Source: JBAZKK01 sp041650795 (lineage in GTDB: Bacteria > Omnitrophota > Gorgyraeia > Gygaellales > Profunditerraquicolaceae). Taken from it: a DNA stretch of 31,290 bases. The notes under the pieces were generated by a model. The model did no database searches and had not been told where the DNA came from. It saw only the letters and a list, made by a program, of their open reading frames with translations. The position numbers and the translations under genes were made by a program. The stretch's first letter is position 1, and every line of letters begins with the position of its first letter. Positions 1-6,459 of the stretch are shown piece after piece. The stretch spans positions 1 to 31,290 of the forward strand of contig JBAZKK010000013.1 of the NCBI GenBank assembly GCA_041650795.1. Reading direction: 5' to 3'.

Positions 1-817
1 TTAATACTGCCCTGCCTTCATTGGCGATATAAAGGGGGTCGATACCTAAAAGCTCTGCTGCCGCCTCCACGTTTCTGGAAACAGGAATCTCCCTTTCCTC
101 TACTGTAATTCCTAGCCCGCTTGCTGCGGAAATCTCATTTAAGGTAACGGCGAGCCCCCCGCGGGTGGGGTCGCGCATGAATCTGATTCCGGATGTTTTT
201 TTCAGTATCGGGACTAACGCTTTGTTGAGGGCGGCGCAGTCGCTTTTGATATTAAAATCCAGCCCCAGTTCTTTTCTTTTGGCCAGAACCGCCAGCCCGT
301 GACGTCCGATATCTCCGCTGACGATAACCTTATCCCCCGGCCTAACGCTTTCTAACGACAACCGCCGGATGAGCCTGCCGACACCTGAGGTGTTAATGAA
401 AACCTTATCGCAGGCACCATTCTCCACTACCTTGACGTCCCCGGTAACCACCGTTACCCCTGCGTAACTGGCAGCCGAAGCAACCGAATCTACGATTTTT
501 TCTAAGATTGCCAACTTCAGCCCCTCCTCGATAATAAAGGCCAGTGATAAATACTGTGGCTCGCCCCCCGCCATCACCAGGTCGTTCACTGTGCCGCAGA
601 CCGCCAGCTTTCCGATATCCGCTCCGGGGAAGAAAAGCGGATGCACCACAAAGGAATCCGTGCTGAAAACGATCTTCCCGCGATAATCCAGCGTAGCGCC
701 ATCGGCAAGCTCTTCCAAAATAGGGTTACCCAGCTTCCGCAGAAAAACGTCATCAATAAGTTGATGCGTTAATCTAGCGCCGCTGCCGTGGGCAAGGGTT
801 ATCTTTAAAGGAGGCAT
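1..817 (-). CDS. hypE: Hydrogenase maturation protein HypE, 3' end cut by window edge
   Basis: HypE dehydrates the thiocarboxamide that HypF places on its C-terminal cysteine to a thiocyanate. This supplies the cyanide ligands of the NiFe-hydrogenase iron, delivered through HypC/HypD. From the ATG at 817 the frame is open for 272 codons to the window edge. It begins MPPLKITLAHGSG, the AIR synthase/HypE-type N-terminus, and contains VCGTVNDLVMAGG (about residues 79-91) and the family motif MRDPTRGGLA (about 222-231). HypE is usually about 330-350 aa, so roughly the last 60 residues, including the catalytic PRIC tail, lie outside and cannot be checked. It is the last visible gene of a long run, 6 bases after the HAD gene stop, with no clear Shine-Dalgarno, so it probably depends on translational coupling. 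It is separated from hypC/hypD by seven unrelated genes. Confidence 0.95.
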   Translation of the reverse strand, partial: MPPLKITLAHGSGARLTHQLIDDVFLRKLGNPILEELADGATLDYRGKIVFSTDSFVVHPLFFPGADIGKLAVCGTVNDLVMAGGEPQYLSLAFIIEEGLKLAILEKIVDSVASAASYAGVTVVTGDVKVVENGACDKVFINTSGVGRLIRRLSLESVRPGDKVIVSGDIGRHGLAVLAKRKELGLDFNIKSDCAALNKALVPILKKTSGIRFMRDPTRGGLAVTLNEISAASGLGITVEEREIPVSRNVEAAAELLGIDPLYIANEGRAVL

Positions 818-823
818 ATTAAA

Positions 824-1450
824 TTAATTAAGTGTCAGTCCGTTATCCGAAAGCGCTTTTTTTAAAGAGGCAAGGCCGTTAAAGACCGCCGCCCGCATCC
901 CTAAGCGGCTTGCGCCTGCAATCAACTCGGGGCGGTCATCGGTGTAAAATACCTCCTGCGGCTTAACCCCAAGCGCATGAAAGGCCTTTTGGTAAATCAT
1001 GGCATCGGGTTTTCTTACTCCCAGCTCAAACGAAGTCAGTATCTTCTGAAAGGGGCTAAAAACCGAAAAGCTTTTTCTTAGGTATTGCCAGTGCAGTATG
1101 TTTATGTTTGAAAGGAGCGCCACCTGGTAGCGGCTGCTGAAAGATTCTGCCAGCCGATGCACCCCTTTGTTTTCTTCGGTTAAGAAGAATATGTCGTTGA
1201 AGGCTGCCACAAAATCCTCGTAACCCAGACGCAAGCCCAGCATCTCTTTTACCTGCAGGAAAAAAGAGGAGGGGGCTATCTTGCCTTCCTCAAACATGGC
1301 AGTAAGGGGAGAGTCGAAGAAAAGACCGTAAATCTCCTCGGGGGTTTTATCGGTAAATGGCGCAATCCGGCGCGCAGCCCGCCGATGGTCAAAATTCACA
1401 AGGACATTTCCTAAATCAAAAATAACGGCTTTTATTTTATCCTGGGCCAT
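824..1450 (-). CDS. HAD-superfamily (IA, YihX-like) phosphatase
   Basis: This is a 208-residue haloacid-dehalogenase family hydrolase, probably a small-molecule phosphatase in the cytoplasm. Motif I is FDLGNV with nucleophile Asp12. The usual second Asp at +2 is Gly14, as in the FDLGNV subgroup that includes E. coli YihX (glucose-1-phosphate phosphatase). Motif II is LLSN (Ser114), motif III is RKPD (Lys147), and motif IV is YTDDRPE (Asp171/Asp172). An alpha-helical cap lies at about residues 20-95. The length is typical for the subfamily. Its ATG overlaps the TGA of the PAC2 gene (ATGA), and hypE follows 6 bases after its stop. The substrate cannot be deduced from the sequence. Because motif I lacks the second Asp, phosphatase activity is likely but not certain. 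Confidence 0.88.
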   Translation of the reverse strand: MAQDKIKAVIFDLGNVLVNFDHRRAARRIAPFTDKTPEEIYGLFFDSPLTAMFEEGKIAPSSFFLQVKEMLGLRLGYEDFVAAFNDIFFLTEENKGVHRLAESFSSRYQVALLSNINILHWQYLRKSFSVFSPFQKILTSFELGVRKPDAMIYQKAFHALGVKPQEVFYTDDRPELIAGASRLGMRAAVFNGLASLKKALSDNGLTLN

Positions 1451-2415
1451 CAGTTTCCTTTCTCGTTGCCCCTCTTAAATAAATCCAGGAACCTGTCTTC
1501 GTATTCCTTGTAAACGTTCCAACTGTCCAGCTGGACCTTGAGCTCTTTAGCCCTGCCGATATCACTCCTGGCTTCCTTGAAAAGCTGCTCAATCTTGTCC
1601 TTGATGGAAGAGGGGAGCTTGGTAAGCTGGCTCAGGGATTTTTTAATCTTCTCGACGTCATTCTCGTCTATGGGGCCGAGGGGATTGCCTATTTTTAAAT
1701 AATCCATGAGTTTATTAATTTCGGTCTCCATGATATGCGCCTGGCTCAATAATTCGCTAAGGTCGATGTTAAGCTTGGCGATCCTGGCAAAGGCCTCAAG
1801 CACCGCGTAAGAGGATTTGGGATTTTCAATCTGGATGGTATAAAGCGGTATCTCGCCTAAAAGGCAAAACCCTTCAAAACCCTCGTTCTTCGCCAACCCC
1901 AGGAAAAGACCGTTCATGCCGCTAATCTGGCCTTCGGAAAGAATACTGAGATTGTAATTCTTGAGATTATTGTTTAATGCCGCCGAGGTGGAAGTAACCC
2001 AGACCTTCGGAGGCTGGCTATGGTCTATGGGCTGGGGCATGGCGGCAAAACTGACGATTGTCTTGATGTTAAAGAGCCTGGCAATATGGGTTATTCTCCG
2101 GGAATAAGCCTCGGCCTTGGATAGGTCAGGCTGGGCACTGCTTATAAAAACCACTATATCATTTTTGCCGGCCTTATTCTTCCAGTAATAAAACTTCCCG
2201 CGCGGCAAATCCGGCGCGCTCAATACCCCGGTTTTGATTGAGCTGCCGGTTAAATAAAAAAACTCTCCGGCCTCGATCTCGGCAAATTCTTCGGCTTTTA
2301 ATTTCTCCACCAGGTAATTCGCTGCTCTAAAAGCTACCTCGCCCATCCCGGGCCAGCCACATACAAGATAGGCATTACGTAACCTCGGCCTCTTGCGTAT
2401 TTTATAACCCTCCAT
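1450..2415 (-). CDS. PAC2 family protein
   Basis: This protein of 321 aa belongs to the PAC2 (proteasome assembly chaperone 2-like) family of Rossmann-like proteins, also found in bacteria and archaea without proteasomes. No enzymatic role is established there. The family signature LVCGWPGMGEVA lies near the N-terminus. The alternating strands and helices VVFISSAQPD, IVSFAAMPQP and EGQISGMNGLFLGLA follow. The last ~100 residues are helical and charged, probably a coiled coil. An upstream in-frame TTG exists at 2430, but the ATG at 2415 has an AAAGGAG ribosome-binding site 5 bases before it, so I start there. The gene follows the M20 peptidase, whose stop lies inside this ribosome-binding site, and overlaps the HAD gene by 1 base. 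Function unknown. Confidence 0.87.
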   Translation of the reverse strand: MEGYKIRKRPRLRNAYLVCGWPGMGEVAFRAANYLVEKLKAEEFAEIEAGEFFYLTGSSIKTGVLSAPDLPRGKFYYWKNKAGKNDIVVFISSAQPDLSKAEAYSRRITHIARLFNIKTIVSFAAMPQPIDHSQPPKVWVTSTSAALNNNLKNYNLSILSEGQISGMNGLFLGLAKNEGFEGFCLLGEIPLYTIQIENPKSSYAVLEAFARIAKLNIDLSELLSQAHIMETEINKLMDYLKIGNPLGPIDENDVEKIKKSLSQLTKLPSSIKDKIEQLFKEARSDIGRAKELKVQLDSWNVYKEYEDRFLDLFKRGNEKGN

Positions 2416-2426
2416 AACCGCTCCTT

Positions 2427-3554
2427 TCAAACTGCTTCATAGCTCTTTAAAAAATCCTCCAACACCAATGTCCCCTTGTACAAGGAGGAAATCTTAATAT
2501 ATTCGTCGGCGATATGCGCGCATCCTGCGCATCCGAAGCCCGTGGCTACTGCCGGGGTGCCGATCTCCTGAAAAAAACTAATGGTAGTGGCTCCCTCCGA
2601 ACCCCTGATAAGAGGCCTGACTCCCATCTTTCTCATGGAACGCGACAGGCCGCTCACCAAAGGATGTGCTGCCTCTATCACATACGGCTGCTGGAGTCCC
2701 TCTATCTGGAAGGTGTATTGACTGCTATGGCGGCGGATAATGCCCTTTAAGTCCTTTAAAATTTTCCCGCCAGACATTCCTGGCAAGAACCTGATGTCCA
2801 GTTCGAATTCGCACCAATCCGCCACTACGTTCACCTTATCCCCGCCGCGGATAGTGCCGATATTAACGGTAGGCGCACGAAGATGCCTGTTTTTAAAACT
2901 GCCGAATTTGTAAGATTTGATATCCCGCAGTATCCTTAAGGCAGAATCTACGGCGTTCTTTCCCAGCCAGGGATAGGCGCCGTGTGCCCTCTTGCCTTTG
3001 ATTCTTACCATCAGATGAATCAATCCTTTCTGGGCAACCACGATGTGGAAATCATCGGCATCCAGGACCAGGGTGGCATCAGGCCTTAATATTTTCCTTT
3101 TTAAAAGCGGGGCCAACCCCAGAGCTGAGCCGCTCTCCTCATCGGCGGTAGCGGCAAAGACAAGGTTATAATTAAGCCGCACCCCGTCCTCGAGAATGCT
3201 ATTTATCGCCTCCATGGCGCCAGCAAGATTCCCTTTGCAGTCGGTAGCTCCTAAACCGTAAATCTTCTGCTTTATGACCTTGGCTGCGAATGGCTCAAAA
3301 TGCCAGGAGCTTCCGCTGGGCACGGTATCCAAATGCGGAGTAATAAGCAGGGAACGCCTTGCATTTTTGTTTCTTAAGGTTGCCACTACGTTAGAACGTC
3401 TTTTTTTGAATTCATATATCCGCGCCGGCAGCCCCAATTTCTTCAGATACCCCTGCACGAATTCCGCAATACGGCATTCGTCCCCCGGAGGATTCTGGGA
3501 ATCTATCCGGATGAGTTTCCTGATTAGTCCTATTAAACGTTCTTTCCTGACCAT
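2427..3554 (-). CDS. M20 family metallopeptidase (ArgE/DapE/CPG2-like)
   Basis: This cytoplasmic di-zinc amidohydrolase of 375 aa belongs to the M20 family, which removes acyl groups or cleaves small peptides. All metal and catalytic residues are visible: PHLDTVP (His74, Asp76), ATDCKGN (Asp105), DEESGS (catalytic base Glu139, metal Glu140), LDADD (about 165-168) and a final His in GCAHIADE. A lid/dimerisation domain starts around KGKRAHGAYPWLG. The length is normal. An in-frame TTG at 3572 has no ribosome-binding site and lies inside the end of the FmdB gene; the ATG at 3554 is preferred, though its own site is weak. The substrate cannot be assigned: acetylornithine, succinyl-diaminopimelate and carboxypeptidase G2-like substrates all remain possible, and no arginine or lysine pathway gene is adjacent. 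Confidence 0.9.
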   Translation of the reverse strand: MVRKERLIGLIRKLIRIDSQNPPGDECRIAEFVQGYLKKLGLPARIYEFKKRRSNVVATLRNKNARRSLLITPHLDTVPSGSSWHFEPFAAKVIKQKIYGLGATDCKGNLAGAMEAINSILEDGVRLNYNLVFAATADEESGSALGLAPLLKRKILRPDATLVLDADDFHIVVAQKGLIHLMVRIKGKRAHGAYPWLGKNAVDSALRILRDIKSYKFGSFKNRHLRAPTVNIGTIRGGDKVNVVADWCEFELDIRFLPGMSGGKILKDLKGIIRRHSSQYTFQIEGLQQPYVIEAAHPLVSGLSRSMRKMGVRPLIRGSEGATTISFFQEIGTPAVATGFGCAGCAHIADEYIKISSLYKGTLVLEDFLKSYEAV

Positions 3555-3559
3555 ATCTA

Positions 3560-3787
3560 TTATCCCGAGCAACTAGAGCAGTTACGACCGCTGCAGCCCG
3601 CGCACCGGGAAGAGGATGATGCAGTAATGCTGCCTCCGGCATCCCTGGAGTTAAAGGCAAAGCTCGAAACCAGCTTTTCCAATTGTTCGCTCCCGCATTC
3701 CGGGCAAAACACCTTCTCGGCATTGCCGCGCACGAGGAAATCGAATCTGGCTTTGCATTTAAGGCAGAGGTATTCGTATATTGGCAT
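3560..3787 (-). CDS. FmdB-type zinc ribbon protein with C-terminal cysteine-rich tail
   Basis: This is a 75-residue protein of the FmdB/CxxC zinc-ribbon family. These are small putative regulatory proteins, named after a gene next to the formylmethanofuran dehydrogenase/formamidase regulon; their biochemical role is not settled. It begins MPIYEYLC and has one zinc knuckle from Cys8/Cys11 and Cys28/Cys31. A serine- and glycine-rich linker leads to a second four-cysteine group at the extreme C-terminus (Cys62, 65, 70, 73; pattern CxxCx4CxxC). Cysteine-rich tails are common in the family, but the regular second CxxC pair could bind another metal. It lies 40 bases after the EndoIII-like gene and ends 6 bases before the M20 gene ATG. 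The ribosome-binding site is weak (AGAG). Confidence 0.85.
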   Translation of the reverse strand: MPIYEYLCLKCKARFDFLVRGNAEKVFCPECGSEQLEKLVSSFAFNSRDAGGSITASSSSRCAGCSGRNCSSCSG

Positions 3788-3827
3788 ATCTCTACTTGAT
3801 ATAAAGCGGCCCCTTATCCTTCAACGT

Positions 3828-4463
3828 TCATCCTCCCAGGGGGCACCCCTGACAGCGGGGATTATTCTTAAAACAAAAATCCTTACCCACCCTTACCAGG
3901 AGGGCATGGTATTCGTTAAATAATTTTAACCTGTTTTTGATGTTTTCCATAAATAAATTTTGGACATCCTGGTAGCCTGCCCCTTCCTTAATCAAACGGT
4001 GGCGCAGGAGGATCCTCCTGGTATAGGCGTCTACCACAAAAACAGGCTTAGAAAGGGAGTAAAGCAGTATGGAATCCGCTGTCTCCTCCCCTATACCCTT
4101 AACTGCCAAGAGTTGCCGGCGCAACTGCCAATGGCCTTGCCTTGCCATCTTTCTGATGCTGCCCTGATAGCTCCTGCATAAAAATCCCGAAAATTCCTTC
4201 AGGCGACCGGCCTTAACGTTATAGTAACCGCTAGGCCTGATTAATCTAGCTATTTTGTTCAGCGGGGCCTTAAAAAGCTTCCGGGGAGAAAGAAGCTTCT
4301 CTTTCTTGAGATTGGCAACGGCCTTTTCAACATTGCTCCAATTGGTATTCTGGGTAAGAATTGCTCCTGCCATGACTTCAAAAGGAGTATCTGCCGGCCA
4401 CCAGTATTGCGGCCCAAAAGCAGCATACAGTTTCTGGTATATCCGGGTTAGTCTCTTATTCAT
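3828..4463 (-). CDS. Endonuclease III-related DNA glycosylase (COG2231-like) with incomplete Fe-S motif
   Basis: This base-excision-repair type HhH-GPD protein has 211 aa. From the ATG at 4463 it starts MNKRLTRIYQKLYAAFG, followed by ILTQNTNWSNVEKA (about 35-48), typical of the COG2231 branch that includes H. pylori MagIII. The helix-hairpin-helix is VKGIGEETADS (about 121-131) and the catalytic aspartate is Asp145 in FVVDAY. At the position of the EndoIII lyase lysine there is Glu, suggesting a monofunctional glycosylase. Only three cysteines of the C-terminal Fe-S loop remain (Cys197, Cys204, Cys207). The protein stops right after CPLGG, before the fourth is expected, and neither other frame supplies one. 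An open frame continues upstream to 4589 inside the PilZ gene, but family alignment favours 4463, giving an 8-base overlap with that gene. Confidence 0.85.
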   Translation of the reverse strand: MNKRLTRIYQKLYAAFGPQYWWPADTPFEVMAGAILTQNTNWSNVEKAVANLKKEKLLSPRKLFKAPLNKIARLIRPSGYYNVKAGRLKEFSGFLCRSYQGSIRKMARQGHWQLRRQLLAVKGIGEETADSILLYSLSKPVFVVDAYTRRILLRHRLIKEGAGYQDVQNLFMENIKNRLKLFNEYHALLVRVGKDFCFKNNPRCQGCPLGG

Positions 4464-6459
4464 TAAAACTGAGGGGATTAAAACCATAATACGCAAAGAT
4501 GGTATAAGCGGTGCCCGAGAGCGAACCGGTAGAGTCTCCTTTGGGAGTAGCCCAGCCGTGACCGGTATCCGCCATTTCCTGCGAAGCATAAGGCAGACAG
4601 CTCTCCCCCTGGCCCGAAGGAGAAGGACTGGATATAATCATCTTTCCGAGTTCAGCCAGATAATAAACATATTTATCATGATAGTATTTGGCGCGGCCGG
4701 CATTGCCCTGCCTTCCGTAGAAATCCGCCATGATCTTAAATGAGAGCGTCATTTGAGCGCTCCATTCCGAAGAAACCACGCCCCCCCTTGCAAGGTGGAG
4801 CTCAGGAGCAAAATCAAACCCCCTGACCTTAACGATCTGGCCGCCGGGCCGCCGGTACCCTACTTCAACCATACAGTTCTCCTCGGCAAAATCCATAATC
4901 TTATCCGGATTCATCCCTATCCTCTGGAGCTCTTCGGGGCCTATCGCCGCTATTGACCAGGCATAGGTATCAGTGGCAATGGTAGAATCCCCTTTTCCCC
5001 GTTTAACCGGGATCTCGGTTTTGGCGTAGGTATGTTTGAGCAGCCACTTCAATATTTTATCCCGCGAATCAAGGTATTGTTTTTTCCTGGTAAGCTCATA
5101 GAGCATGTTAAAAAAGGCGTAACCGTCAAGATTGTGCTCGGTGGAATACCAGTCTGCGTCCGGTCCGCCGCGCAGGCCGCCTTCGCTGTCCTCCTTCTGC
5201 AGCCTCATTACGCTGGAGGCAATCTCCTCGGCGAGCTTAAGATAACGGCGATCCTGGGTCTTCTTAACATACTGCAACGCTGCTATCCCTATCCAGAGGT
5301 TTGGCCCGGCATGCACTATAAATTCAGACGGCGTGCCGTCATTGGCATAATAAGCGTTGGAAAAACTGCCGTTAATCCTCTGGGCCTTCCTGTCAAAGAA
5401 ATCCAGGATCTTCCTGGCGCGCTCAAAATCCCCAAAATAGGTAAAGGCCTCGGCTGCCAAGGCCTGGTCGTAGATAAACGCCCAGTTTCGAAGATCGCGG
5501 TCACCCTCAAAGCTCATCACCAGGCCGGTGTTCTGGTTCTGGTGAAACTTAAGCCACTGGTACATCTTATCAGCGTTAGCTTTCTCTAATTTTAACTTGC
5601 TCTGGGCGAGCCGCGAGAATTCCTCTGTTGCTCCGCGCTCCTTATCTTGGAGGGAGGATAACTGACCATGAAGCAGCGCCTTTTCCTGCGTGATATTTGC
5701 AATCATGGCGTTTAGCTCCGCTATCTTGCGCGTCTCCTCTGTCTTGCGCGTCTCCTCCCTGGCATAGGCCTGCTCTTCTGCCTTGGCCCTTAGGCGCGCC
5801 TCTTCCAGCGCCCTGGCCTTCTCTTCCTCCAGGCTACTTAGGCGAGCCTGAAAGGCCTGAATCTTCAATTCCAAATTTTCTCTCTCACCGGCAATCTCTT
5901 TAATTCTCTCCTTAACGGCGCTGGACTCCTGCAGGGTCTGGATAAGCTGGTTTACCAGCGCTTTATTGCCTCGCGATAGCCTAAGATTAATATAGCTGTT
6001 GATACTGAAGGCCAAACCAAGAATAATAATTACGGTTATGGCAGAAGGCACAAACAGCTTCTTAGCCCAGGCATAGCGGAAAATCCTGCCGGTTGCCAGG
6101 GGATCGATCTCCAGATAACTCAATCCCAAGAGATGCTTATTTATCTCTCCCTTTATCTCCTGCACCCAGGCAATCCTGGCAGTGGCATTTACCGCCTTTT
6201 TGGCAAACGGCATCTCGATTGCCAGGTAAAGATGCGCCTTCTGTATCTTGATGGTCTCCAACACCGTTGCGTCCAGATTGTTTACCTCCAGGCATATCCC
6301 GCCCTTGCTGACATCATGGGTAAACCCCTGCATCCAGGGAGAAAGGAAATTCTTGCCGTCAAAGGAAACAAGGCGAAACTCCACCGGAAACACCGTATCC
6401 AGACGAATGTATTGGCGCCGTTCTGCCTGCGAGGAATAATCCTTATTCTTCATGCTCAA
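4456..6459 (-). CDS. PilZ domain - TM - coiled coil - (alpha/alpha)-barrel glycosidase-like protein
   Basis: This 667-residue membrane protein has a rare domain order. An N-terminal PilZ domain (about 12-125) has both c-di-GMP-binding motifs: RxxxR at Arg15-Arg19, and DVSKGG at 49-54. One transmembrane helix follows at about 137-157, with basic residues on its N-terminal side, so PilZ should be cytoplasmic. Residues about 163-298 form a charged coiled coil. Residues about 300-660 look like a six-hairpin alpha/alpha glycosidase domain rich in Trp, Tyr and Asp, with YSTEHNLDGYAFF and FIVHAGPNLWIGIAALQY helices; it should lie in the periplasm. The start is a TTG with GGAG 8 bases upstream, overlapping the TGA of the transglutaminase gene; an ATG lies 6 bases further in. 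A role in c-di-GMP-controlled envelope polysaccharide processing is inferred. I do not recognise a specific glycosidase family. Confidence 0.8.
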   Translation of the reverse strand: MSMKNKDYSSQAERRQYIRLDTVFPVEFRLVSFDGKNFLSPWMQGFTHDVSKGGICLEVNNLDATVLETIKIQKAHLYLAIEMPFAKKAVNATARIAWVQEIKGEINKHLLGLSYLEIDPLATGRIFRYAWAKKLFVPSAITVIIILGLAFSINSYINLRLSRGNKALVNQLIQTLQESSAVKERIKEIAGERENLELKIQAFQARLSSLEEEKARALEEARLRAKAEEQAYAREETRKTEETRKIAELNAMIANITQEKALLHGQLSSLQDKERGATEEFSRLAQSKLKLEKANADKMYQWLKFHQNQNTGLVMSFEGDRDLRNWAFIYDQALAAEAFTYFGDFERARKILDFFDRKAQRINGSFSNAYYANDGTPSEFIVHAGPNLWIGIAALQYVKKTQDRRYLKLAEEIASSVMRLQKEDSEGGLRGGPDADWYSTEHNLDGYAFFNMLYELTRKKQYLDSRDKILKWLLKHTYAKTEIPVKRGKGDSTIATDTYAWSIAAIGPEELQRIGMNPDKIMDFAEENCMVEVGYRRPGGQIVKVRGFDFAPELHLARGGVVSSEWSAQMTLSFKIMADFYGRQGNAGRAKYYHDKYVYYLAELGKMIISSPSPSGQGESCLPYASQEMADTGHGWATPKGDSTGSLSGTAYTIFAYYGFNPLSFNE

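Noticed and set aside
3828..3870. Frameshift removing the fourth Fe-S cysteine of the EndoIII-like protein
   Set aside because: Both alternative frames after CxxC reach stops within about 10 codons without a cysteine, so a simple shift does not restore the motif.
4464..4589. N-terminal extension of the EndoIII-like frame
   Set aside because: These 42 codons lie within the PilZ protein coding end and do not resemble the family. The ATG at 4463 gives the expected start.
5032..5589. 185-codon open frame on the plus strand
   Set aside because: It is antisense to the barrel domain of the PilZ protein, has no motif or ribosome-binding site, and composition explains it.
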